Source of the DNA: Candidatus Woesearchaeota archaeon
Lineage (GTDB): Archaea > Nanobdellota > Nanobdellia > Woesearchaeales > GW2011-AR4
DNA: 5,862 nt
Assembly: GCA_016185915.1 (NCBI GenBank)
Contig: JACPMP010000033.1
Span: 1 to 5,862, forward strand
Direction: 5' to 3'
The notes beneath the pieces are model-generated. The model was not told the DNA's origin. It made no database searches and saw only the letters and a program-made list of their open reading frames with translations. The stretch's first letter is position 1. Every line of letters starts with the position of its first letter. A program made the position numbers and the translations under genes. Positions 1 through 4,930 of the stretch are shown here, in pieces.

Positions 1-2
1 AG

Positions 3-107
3 ACAGAAATACTCGTCAACAAACCAGACCGTGCTAATTTCTTATTGAATAAATTTCGAGCCCGTAATGCCACCATGTCTATTGACTGGTGGATAGGGCT
101 CGACTAG
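3..107 (+). CDS. Possible C-terminal tail of a protein, cut by the left edge
   Basis: An open frame enters from the left edge and runs 34 codons to a TAG stop at 105-107. The translated tail has a mixed, protein-like composition, with a basic stretch (NKFRARN) and a closing IDWWIGLD. I do not recognise the family. It uses CGT, CGA, GTC and CTC codons and is clearly more GC-rich than the genes that follow, so it could be from a different source. It converges on the DUF131 gene with only 7 bases between the stop codons, a normal gene-end arrangement here. An open frame of this length can occur by chance, and the end also coincides with a strong inverted repeat, so this may be non-coding instead. 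Confidence 0.35.
   Translation, partial: TEILVNKPDRANFLLNKFRARNATMSIDWWIGLD
56..103. other. Nested inverted repeat (possible gene-end hairpin)
   Basis: Bases 56-63 (TCGAGCCC) pair perfectly with 96-103 (GGGCTCGA). Inside, 70-75 (CCACCA) pair with 87-92 (TGGTGG), and 77-79 with 84-86 around a TATT loop, with one bulged T at 76. A 6/3-base internal loop separates outer and inner stems. The AT-rich ATTATTTTA follows at 109-117. It lies at the end of the possible left-edge coding frame and just past the end of the DUF131 gene, so it could help end transcription in either direction. A conserved RNA element is another possibility. It does not fit a tRNA cloverleaf. Confidence 0.4.
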
Positions 108-114
108 AATTATT

Positions 115-351
115 TTACTTAAACAAAAGCCATATTAAAAACAATACTGCAGACAAAATTGCCACAAACCAAACTAAATTCTTATCGTTGCCAAAACCAA
201 AGGGTATTGGGCCGATAAAGCCGCCAACTGCAACTTTTGTTTTTGAGTCGCTTTCTTTCGCACCCATAAATATTCCAAAAAAGACAATAATAAACCCAAT
301 TATTATTAATAAAATCCCAAGGATGATTAATTGTTCTATTTTGAAGGGCAT
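115..351 (-). CDS. DUF131 family small membrane protein
   Basis: This 78-residue protein has two hydrophobic helices, about residues 8-30 and 58-77. They flank a short polar loop and the conserved-looking segment GGFIGPIPFGFGNDK (43-57). Two helices around a GG..IGPIP..FG.D core are the signature of the archaeal DUF131 family (TIGR00304/PF01998), whose function is unknown; the length also fits. It should sit in the cytoplasmic membrane with the glycine/proline motif next to helix 2. The ATG at 351-349 is favoured because a TATA-like box lies about 27 bases before it, which would make the mRNA leaderless. It stands alone, converging on the left-edge frame. Confidence 0.85.
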   Translation of the reverse strand: MPFKIEQLIILGILLIIIGFIIVFFGIFMGAKESDSKTKVAVGGFIGPIPFGFGNDKNLVWFVAILSAVLFLIWLLFK

Positions 352-374
352 GCTGATTGATATGTGAAATAGTA

Positions 375-382
375 CTTAAAAA
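375..382 (-). promoter_or_regulatory. TATA box of the DUF131 gene
   Basis: On the minus strand this reads TTTTTAAG. Its centre is about 27.5 bases before the A of the ATG at 351, the spacing expected between an archaeal TATA box and the transcription start. Transcription would therefore begin at or next to the start codon. The box is assigned by position and composition only. Confidence 0.5.
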
Positions 383-399
383 TTTTCTGTTTTTTGATG

Positions 400-501
400 T
401 ATATTCTCCAGTATATAATAAAACCGAAAGGTATATAAATAAGTAATATACAAAAAGCTATACTAGTATATTTAAACACAAAAAAGATATACTAGTGTAT
501 C
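400..501. promoter_or_regulatory. Cluster of TATAC/GTATA palindromes with TATA boxes (possible operator region)
   Basis: Four dyad elements sit in about 100 bases. (1) 400-417 has 8-base arms TATATTCT/AGTATATA with one mismatch. (2) 431-436 GTATAT and 446-451 ATATAC form a perfect inverted repeat with a 9-base spacer. (3) 459-470 TATACTAGTATA is a perfect 12-base palindrome. (4) 488-499 TATACTAGTGTA is the same sequence with one change, 29 bases further on. Candidate TATA boxes for rightward transcription are TATATAAAT at 432-440 and TATATTTAAA at 466-475, which would start RNA near 463 or 496. Repeated ACTAGT-centred dyads overlapping promoter elements are what a dimeric repressor or activator site looks like, but no regulator is identified here. 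Confidence 0.5.
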
Positions 502-567
502 AAAAAAGAGGTAAAACGCAGGATCTAATCTTGCTGAACTTGGAAGGCAAGGAAACAATCGCTTGAA

Positions 568-633
568 GCCATCAAAAACACTCTGTGTTTTTGAGGGCAT
601 TTGAAAATCTACACGATTTTCAAAGCCTTTGAA
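568..633 (+). promoter_or_regulatory. Structured 5' leader or small RNA
   Basis: Hairpin A spans 568-598. Its 10-bp stem 572-581/585-594 has a TCT loop, is extended by an A-G mismatch (571/595), and closes with GCC/GGC (568-570/596-598). Hairpin B spans 600-624, with a perfect 10-bp stem TTTGAAAATC/GATTTTCAAA and a TACAC loop. A third inverted repeat, TTCAAAG (619-625) with CTTTGAA (627-633), shares bases with the right arm of B, so the two folds would exclude each other. A run of six T lies at 644-649. The block sits between candidate promoters at 432-475 and the SD/ATG at 658-669. It is either a regulatory leader of the coiled-coil gene or a separate small RNA ending near the T run. No known riboswitch class is recognised. 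Confidence 0.45.
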
Positions 634-666
634 GAATTGCCTCTTTTTTGGTCCTTTGAGGTTGAA

Positions 667-927
667 ATGGAACCTGAGCTTGAAACTTTCAGAGACAATG
701 TGGATTCTTGGATAAAGCAGATAAGAAGGGAATTTACAGAGTTCGCCGACATACCTTCAATTCTAAATGAGAACACAGACAATATCCAGCACAATTATGA
801 ATTGATTTATGAGCTAAAAGATGAGATTGAGGAATTGAAGCAGGAAATAAATGCGCTCAAGCTAATTCAGATAATAAGCCTAAAACAGAAGATGAATCAA
901 AAAGCAGAAGAGCAGCCGCAGGCTTAA
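667..927 (+). CDS. Small coiled-coil protein, unknown function
   Basis: The product is an 86-residue, acidic, highly helical protein. Residues about 34-78 show a heptad-like spacing of L/I (for example in YELIYELKDEIEELKQEI), predicting a coiled coil and self-association. The N-terminal third (ETFRDNVDSWIKQIRREF) is also amphipathic helix, and the tail is hydrophilic (KAEEQPQA). There is no signal peptide or membrane segment. I do not recognise a family. I chose ATG 667 because GAGGT at 658-662 lies just before it. The frame stays open upstream to a TTG at 601 (in-frame TGA at 592-594), which would give 108 residues, but that start lies inside a hairpin. The stop overlaps the convergent HPF-like gene by 4 bases. 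The long structured leader and palindrome cluster suggest regulation. Confidence 0.6.
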   Translation: MEPELETFRDNVDSWIKQIRREFTEFADIPSILNENTDNIQHNYELIYELKDEIEELKQEINALKLIQIISLKQKMNQKAEEQPQA

Positions 928-1235
928 TCCAGCTCATTAACTAGTTTCTTTAAAACACCGTCAACAGCAACAAATAAGTTTCTGTCAGTTATTTCTGAAG
1001 CATATACCTTCCCATTGTCAATAATCTTCGCATGCACCTCGTATTTCTCGCTTTTTTCCCTTTCGTGAACTGGTTTAAGTGTGATGTGCAGAGTTTCCAG
1101 TTTTTTTGTCAATTCCGCAATTCTCTTGGCATGATTGCCTATAATCTTTTTTAGGACTGCCATAGAAGAGCTGTCTATGTCTCTGAAACCACTTAATTCT
1201 ATATTGCCCCCCAGTCTTGTAGTCTCGTTATCCAT
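924..1235 (-). CDS. HPF/RaiA-like ribosome-associated protein
   Basis: This 103-residue protein follows the beta-alpha-beta-beta-beta-alpha order of ribosome hibernation factors. It has strand NIELSGF (11-17), a helix at 24-46, strand LHITLKPV (49-56), strands KYEVHAKIID and GKVYASEITD (64-84), and a closing helix LFVAVDGVLKKLVNEL (87-102). The pattern of a short hairpin, an acidic residue, then 'AVDGVLKKL' matches the end of the HPF/YfiA domain, which binds the 30S decoding region of idle ribosomes. Similarity is at fold and pattern level, so ribosome binding is inferred. The ATG at 1235 is chosen because a TATA box is centred 26.5 bases upstream. The open frame extends to 1313, but that would add 26 residues read across the promoter. 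It is divergent from the mutase gene. Confidence 0.65.
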   Translation of the reverse strand: MDNETTRLGGNIELSGFRDIDSSSMAVLKKIIGNHAKRIAELTKKLETLHITLKPVHEREKSEKYEVHAKIIDNGKVYASEITDRNLFVAVDGVLKKLVNELD

Positions 1236-1257
1236 TTTGCTTTTTATAAATCCAGAA

Positions 1258-1265
1258 TATAAAAA
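1258..1265 (-). promoter_or_regulatory. TATA box of the HPF-like gene
   Basis: On the minus strand this reads TTTTTATA, centred 26.5 bases before the A of the ATG at 1235. That spacing puts the transcription start on the start codon (leaderless) and is the main reason for choosing the shorter start. Confidence 0.6.
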
Positions 1266-1290
1266 GATTTTGGATTTAGAAAGATAAAAA

Positions 1291-1297
1291 TATATAA
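1291..1297 (+). promoter_or_regulatory. TATA box of the phosphohexomutase gene
   Basis: TATATAA is preceded by an A-rich stretch and centred about 26 bases before the ATG at 1320. It predicts a leaderless mRNA. The GGAG at 1315-1318 is too close to the ATG to act as a normal ribosome binding site. It lies back-to-back with the HPF-like promoter in an 84-base divergent region. Confidence 0.65.
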
Positions 1298-1319
1298 TAC
1301 CGTTTGTTAACAATGGAGT

Positions 1320-2711
1320 ATGGCTTTAGTTGAATCATTTTCCGGCATAAGAGGCATCTATGACAAAGATTTAACAGGCAGCATAGCAGTAAAGTATGCA
1401 TATGCTTATCATTCATTCTTAAAGGATAAAACAAAAAAGAATAACCTGGCAATCGTTATCGGCACGGACACAAGACCTTCTGGAATTAAAATAAGCGATG
1501 CCATAATGGGAATTTTAGATTGCAACTTTATTGATGTTGGGATTGCTCCAACTCCAGCGATTGAATTTGCAGTTAGGCATTTTGATGCTGACGGCGGCAT
1601 CATAATTACAGCATCTCATAATGAGCCATACTGGAATGGTTTTAAGTTTTTAGGCAATGACGGAGCTGTTTTAAATGAAAAGGATATGGGTTCTGTTATT
1701 AATAATTTCAAAATACTCAGAAATTTTCACAAAATACAGGAGAGGAAAATACTTAAAAAAAATACTGAAACAATTAAGGGATATGCAGAATCTATTCTAA
1801 ACATTGTCGGCAATGAAAATATTGACAGAATAAAGAACTCAAATCAGAAGATTATTCTTGATCCAAATGGCGGAGCGGGTATAATTGCAAAAAAAATTCT
1901 AGAACAAGTTGGTATAACTGTTGTAGGGGTTAACACGACATATGGCGAATTTAACAGGGCAATTGAGCCAACTGAAGATTCAATGATTTATTTGAAAAAT
2001 ATAATTGACGAGAACAAGGCAGATTTTGCAGCAGGATTTGACTGCGATGCTGACAGAGTTGAAATTTTGCTGAATAATGGCCAATTATTGTCAGGCAATT
2101 ATGTTCTTGCATTAGTTGCCTATGAACTATTGTCAAGTTTGGATAACCCTCAAAATAAAATTGTTGTTGTAAATGATGCAACTTCCAATGTTGTTAAGGA
2201 TGTTGTTAAAAGTTTTGGAGCAAAAATTAGGGAAGTGGAAGTTGGCGAAGCAAATGTCGTTGAAGAAATGAGCAGATTAAAAGCAGTTGTTGGTGGAGAG
2301 GGCTCAAGCGGCGGAGTGATTATTCCACCTTCAAAATGCAGAGACGGAATTTTAACATTATTGATGATTTTGTCAATTATTGCGAAGAAAAATAAAAAAC
2401 TGGAAGAAATAATTAATGATTTTCCGAAGTATTGCACTTTAAAAAGAAAGATTGAATTTGATGCATCAAAACACAACAAAATAAAAAAATGCATAAAAGA
2501 ATATTACTCAAAAAAGGGCTTTGAAATTAAGGAAACAGGCGGAATAAAAGGCGGATTGAAAATTATAACAAGCAAAAATTCTTTTGTATGGTTCAGGGCA
2601 TCAAAAACAGAAGCGGACATCTTTAGGATAATAAGTGATTCCAATAAAAAAGAAGAAGCTGAAAAATTAATGGAAGAGGCAATTAATGCATTCAAGGAAG
2701 CAAATGAATAA
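1320..2711 (+). CDS. Alpha-D-phosphohexomutase (phosphomannomutase / phosphoglucosamine mutase type)
   Basis: This 463-residue enzyme of the four-domain phosphohexomutase superfamily moves phosphate between C6 and C1 of hexose phosphates, in the cytoplasm, to supply nucleotide sugars. Visible motifs are the N-terminal SGIRG (8-12), GTDTRPSG (48-55), and the phosphoserine loop TASHNEPYWNGFK with catalytic Ser99. The metal-binding loop is DCDADR (241-246; Asp241, 243, 245), the sugar-specificity loop GGEGSSGGV (325-333) is followed by RDGI (341-344), and the phosphate-binding loop is RASKTE (426-431). The length is normal for the family. The GEG..GG loop resembles archaeal enzymes annotated as phosphoglucosamine mutase; sequence alone does not settle glucosamine versus mannose or glucose. 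Slight oddities are SHNE rather than SHNP, and one extra Ser in the sugar loop. ATG 1320 is supported by the TATA spacing. Its end overlaps the next gene by 8 bases. Confidence 0.93.
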   Translation: MALVESFSGIRGIYDKDLTGSIAVKYAYAYHSFLKDKTKKNNLAIVIGTDTRPSGIKISDAIMGILDCNFIDVGIAPTPAIEFAVRHFDADGGIIITASHNEPYWNGFKFLGNDGAVLNEKDMGSVINNFKILRNFHKIQERKILKKNTETIKGYAESILNIVGNENIDRIKNSNQKIILDPNGGAGIIAKKILEQVGITVVGVNTTYGEFNRAIEPTEDSMIYLKNIIDENKADFAAGFDCDADRVEILLNNGQLLSGNYVLALVAYELLSSLDNPQNKIVVVNDATSNVVKDVVKSFGAKIREVEVGEANVVEEMSRLKAVVGGEGSSGGVIIPPSKCRDGILTLLMILSIIAKKNKKLEEIINDFPKYCTLKRKIEFDASKHNKIKKCIKEYYSKKGFEIKETGGIKGGLKIITSKNSFVWFRASKTEADIFRIISDSNKKEEAEKLMEEAINAFKEANE

Positions 2712-3017
2712 AATAAAAAAATCTAATGAAAGTGAATTTGTCAAGAAGATAGAATTGGAATTATTATCCACATTATTTAACTATATAGCTCCATTCATAG
2801 ATAAAAAATTAAAAACTCCTCAAAACGGTAAAGCTCAAAGGGAAGGTAATCTTGAGAATATTGTCAGCAACCAAACATCAAAAATAAGTTTTAGAGATAT
2901 AAAAGAAGTGGAATCGTTATTGTTAAAAAATTTAGGCGATAATATTAAATCAACTAAAAGTGTCAGAACTACCTCAAGCGATTTTGTTTATTCATTAACA
3001 TTAAGACGACAAAAAAG

Positions 3018-3061
3018 CAGTCAAATGCGAGTGAGCTCGCGAACTCGCTCACAACTGACTG
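3018..3061. repeat. GC-rich nested palindrome inside the broken gene
   Basis: Outer arms CAGTCA (3018-3023) and TGACTG (3056-3061) enclose inner arms GTGAGC (3031-3036) and GCTCAC (3047-3052). Overlapping pairings such as GCGAGT/ACTCGC are also possible. The core is much richer in GC than the surrounding coding DNA. It is read in frame as part of a Ser/Arg/Thr-rich stretch. It looks like a small palindromic insert of the kind found within coding regions in some genomes. Only one copy is in the window. Confidence 0.5.
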
Positions 3062-3070
3062 AGAAATCCA

Positions 3071-3164
3071 ATAAATATTCAATCTCAATAAAATATGAAG
3101 AGAACCAAGAGGAAGAAATAAATATTCAATCTCAATAAAATATGAAGAGAACCAAGAGGAAGAA
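3071..3164. repeat. Exact 47-bp tandem duplication
   Basis: Bases 3071-3117 are identical to 3118-3164, directly adjacent. The unit length is not a multiple of three, so the second copy shifts the reading frame: the first frame stops at 3136-3138 inside copy two, and the continuation is in another frame. The lack of any difference between copies suggests a recent event, or an assembly artefact. Confidence 0.95.
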
Positions 3165-3613
3165 AGATTAAAAGTATCAGTTAAAAAAGACGAAAGAGAA
3201 ATTTATTTTGCTGAAACAAGCAATAAAAAAGATTTGAAAGACAAGGTTATTCCATATACTGTAAAAATTTCTTATGAAGAGAGCTATGCTGAGGAAAGAT
3301 TAACAATAACTTACAAACAACAATTGAAGAATTACATGAAACAGCATATTGAAGGCAAAGAGGATATGACTAATCGAGTTCCTTTAAAGTGGCTCAATAT
3401 TTTGCCAGAAACTATGATGGGCGGAGTTCTTGGATTTACTTATCTTGGAGAAAATTTCATGGGCAGAAGAGCAGATTTAGTCGGAAAAACAGCAAGAATG
3501 GTTGACATCCATGAAAGTATTCATACTCCTGATGAATATGAGACAAGAGTTTTGACAGCTTGGATTATGGAGAAGGTGAGGGGGAAGTAGGTTAGATAAA
3601 AATTTTCAAAACC

Positions 3614-3620
3614 TTTAAAT
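3614..3620 (+). promoter_or_regulatory. TATA box of the methylthiotransferase gene
   Basis: TTTAAAT is centred 27 bases before the ATG at 3644, the spacing for a leaderless archaeal start. No purine-rich ribosome binding site precedes this ATG. It starts a new transcription unit after the broken gene. Confidence 0.6.
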
Positions 3621-3628
3621 TCACTAAA

Positions 3629-3638
3629 TTTTTCTTTT
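3629..3638 (+). terminator. Possible T-rich terminator after the broken gene
   Basis: TTTTTCTTTT lies 39 bases past the stop at 3590. Archaeal RNA polymerase can stop at T-rich tracts without a hairpin, so this could end the mutase/HExxH transcript. It also lies just before the next start codon, so it may simply be AT-rich promoter DNA. Confidence 0.25.
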
Positions 3639-3643
3639 ATTCT

Positions 3644-4930
3644 ATGCCAAATATCAATTTCACAACTCAAGGATGCAGTTCCAATTTAAGGGAATCAGAA
3701 ATAATGATGGGTCTGTTGAATAATTCTGGACACAATATTGTTAATGACGAGAAGGAATCTGATGTTAATGTTGTAAATATTTGCACAGTTAAAGGCGATA
3801 CAACTGCATTGAGAGAAATCAGAAGATTAAAGAAATTACATTCCGATAAAAAATTAATTGTTGCGGGCTGTATAACTAAAAGCATTATTCCAAAAATTAA
3901 AAACATTGATAAAAATATAAGTTTTATCAATACCCATAATTTTGGAAGAATCTCAACTGTTGTTGAAAATTCGTTAAATGAAACTGTTTTAGAATTGTTG
4001 GATAAAAAATACGAGCAAAAAGTTAATCTTCCTTCTGTAAGAAAGAATCCAGTTGTAGGGATTGTTCCAATTTTGAATGGCTGCAACTATTTTTGTACTT
4101 TTTGCTCGACAAAATTGGTTAAGGGAAAATTGTTTTCTTATCCGATTGATGCAATAAGACAAGACGTAAAGGAGCATTTGAAATCCGGTTGCAAGGAAAT
4201 TTGGATAACCTCAAATGACACAGGCGCTTATATGGTTGAGGAAGGAGGAAAGCAAAAATTGGTTGAGCTATTGGAACAAATTTTATCAATACCGATTGAT
4301 TTTAAGTTACGGCTGGGGATGATGAACCCCGGCAACACAATCTCAATTTTAGATGAATTAATTGAAATTTACAAGCATCCAAAAATGTTCAAATTTCTGC
4401 ACATTCCAATTCAATCTGGCAACAATGAAATATTAAAATTAATGAACAGAAAGTACACAGTTGATGATTTTGTTCAGGTTGCAGACGCATTCAGGCGAGA
4501 AATACCCCAAATCACAATATCAACCGATATTATTGTAGGCTTTCCATCTGAAACTGACGAACAGTTTAATGATTCATTAAATATAATTAAAAAAATAAAA
4601 CCAGATGTCTTAAATTTATCTAGATATGCTGCAAGAGAAGGAACAATTTCTGCAAAAATGAAGCAGATTTCTACCAATACATTAAAACAAAGGTCAAGAA
4701 TAATGACTAATCTATTTAGACAAATATCTTATGAAAAAAATAGAAAATGGATTAGTTGGATAGGAAAAATCTTAATTGATGAAAAAGGAAAAAATGATTC
4801 ATGGATTGGGAGAAATTATTGTTATAAACCTGTTGTTGTTGTTAATGGTGATTTTAAACTCGGAGATGAAATTGATATAAAAATTTTTGATGCCACAGAA
4901 TTTGATTTGAGGGGGCACAAGGTTGGTTAG
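3644..4930 (+). CDS. tRNA N6-threonylcarbamoyladenosine (t6A37) methylthiotransferase, archaeal MtaB/CDKAL1 type
   Basis: This radical-SAM enzyme adds a methylthio group to t6A at position 37 of ANN-decoding tRNAs, giving ms2t6A; it acts in the cytoplasm. The 428 residues follow the MiaB-like order. The N-terminal UPF0004 domain carries the three cysteines for the auxiliary iron-sulfur cluster (Cys11 in TQGCSSN, Cys47 in NICTVK, Cys76 in AGCITK). The radical-SAM barrel has CNYFCTFC (Cys147, 151, 154; CX3CX2C), followed by HIPIQSGNNEILKLMNR (253-269) and STDIIVGFPSET (293-304). A C-terminal TRAM-like RNA-binding segment covers about 366-425. The length is typical. Archaeal or eukaryotic type fits better than MiaB, judging from QGCSSN, NICTVK and the short TRAM segment. 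ATG 3644 is leaderless by TATA spacing. The stop overlaps the next gene by 8 bases, so the two are probably co-transcribed. Confidence 0.93.
   Translation: MPNINFTTQGCSSNLRESEIMMGLLNNSGHNIVNDEKESDVNVVNICTVKGDTTALREIRRLKKLHSDKKLIVAGCITKSIIPKIKNIDKNISFINTHNFGRISTVVENSLNETVLELLDKKYEQKVNLPSVRKNPVVGIVPILNGCNYFCTFCSTKLVKGKLFSYPIDAIRQDVKEHLKSGCKEIWITSNDTGAYMVEEGGKQKLVELLEQILSIPIDFKLRLGMMNPGNTISILDELIEIYKHPKMFKFLHIPIQSGNNEILKLMNRKYTVDDFVQVADAFRREIPQITISTDIIVGFPSETDEQFNDSLNIIKKIKPDVLNLSRYAAREGTISAKMKQISTNTLKQRSRIMTNLFRQISYEKNRKWISWIGKILIDEKGKNDSWIGRNYCYKPVVVVNGDFKLGDEIDIKIFDATEFDLRGHKVG

Larger units (their letters stand above)
2704..3590 (+). pseudogene. HExxH-motif protein of unknown family, frame broken by a 47-bp tandem duplication
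   Basis: The frame opens at ATG 2704 (AAGGAAG at 2694-2700 as ribosome binding site), overlaps the mutase stop by 8 bases, and ends early at TAA 3136-3138. A second frame is open from 3099 to TAG 3588-3590. The break coincides with an exact 47-bp tandem duplication (3071-3164); deleting one copy gives one continuous 279-residue protein. Seen in that protein: a hydrophilic helical N-terminus, a basic Ser/Arg/Thr-rich middle, two similar 20-residue strand-like segments (starting KYSISIKYEE and PYTVKISYEE) 44 residues apart, and a glycine-rich segment MMGGVLGFTYLGENFMG. Close to the C-terminus is HESIHTPDEYETR. His254, Glu255 and His258 form an HExxH zinc-peptidase-like motif, with Glu262/264 as possible third ligands. 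There is no signal peptide. Peptidase activity is only inferred. Alternatives are frameshifted expression, slippage between on and off states, or an assembly error. Confidence 0.7.

Noticed and set aside
56..103. tRNA gene
   Set aside because: There is no cloverleaf, T-loop or anticodon arm; only a single branched-free hairpin is formed.
89..367. Plus-strand open frame opposite the DUF131 gene
   Set aside because: The minus strand gives a recognisable two-helix DUF131 protein; the plus frame is Lys/Asn/Ile/Pro-rich shadow sequence.
400..501. CRISPR array
   Set aside because: The repeats are only 12-18 bases, differ from each other and lack regular spacing with unique spacers.
1236..1313. 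N-terminal extension of the HPF-like protein to an ATG at 1313
   Set aside because: It reads through the TATA region of its own promoter and gives an N-terminus unlike the fold; the 1235 ATG sits at the expected leaderless position.
2150..2494. Minus-strand open frame inside the mutase gene
   Set aside because: It is antisense to conserved active-site loops; its composition mirrors AT-rich coding DNA.
2686..2703. Start at ATG 2686 for the HExxH gene
   Set aside because: It adds six residues inside the mutase coding region; ATG 2704 has a purine-rich AAGGAAG before it and the usual short overlap.
3099..3138. Programmed -1 frameshift site
   Set aside because: The overlap of frames exists, but I see no classic X-XXY-YYZ slippery heptamer in the right frame; the exact duplication explains the shift more simply.
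3234..3590. Independent gene starting at TTG 3234
   Set aside because: The frame is open back to 3099 with sensible protein sequence, and joins the upstream frame exactly once the duplication is removed; no ribosome binding site precedes 3234.
3667..4086. Long minus-strand open frame inside the methylthiotransferase gene
   Set aside because: It is opposite a clearly conserved gene with all expected motifs and has no recognisable protein content.
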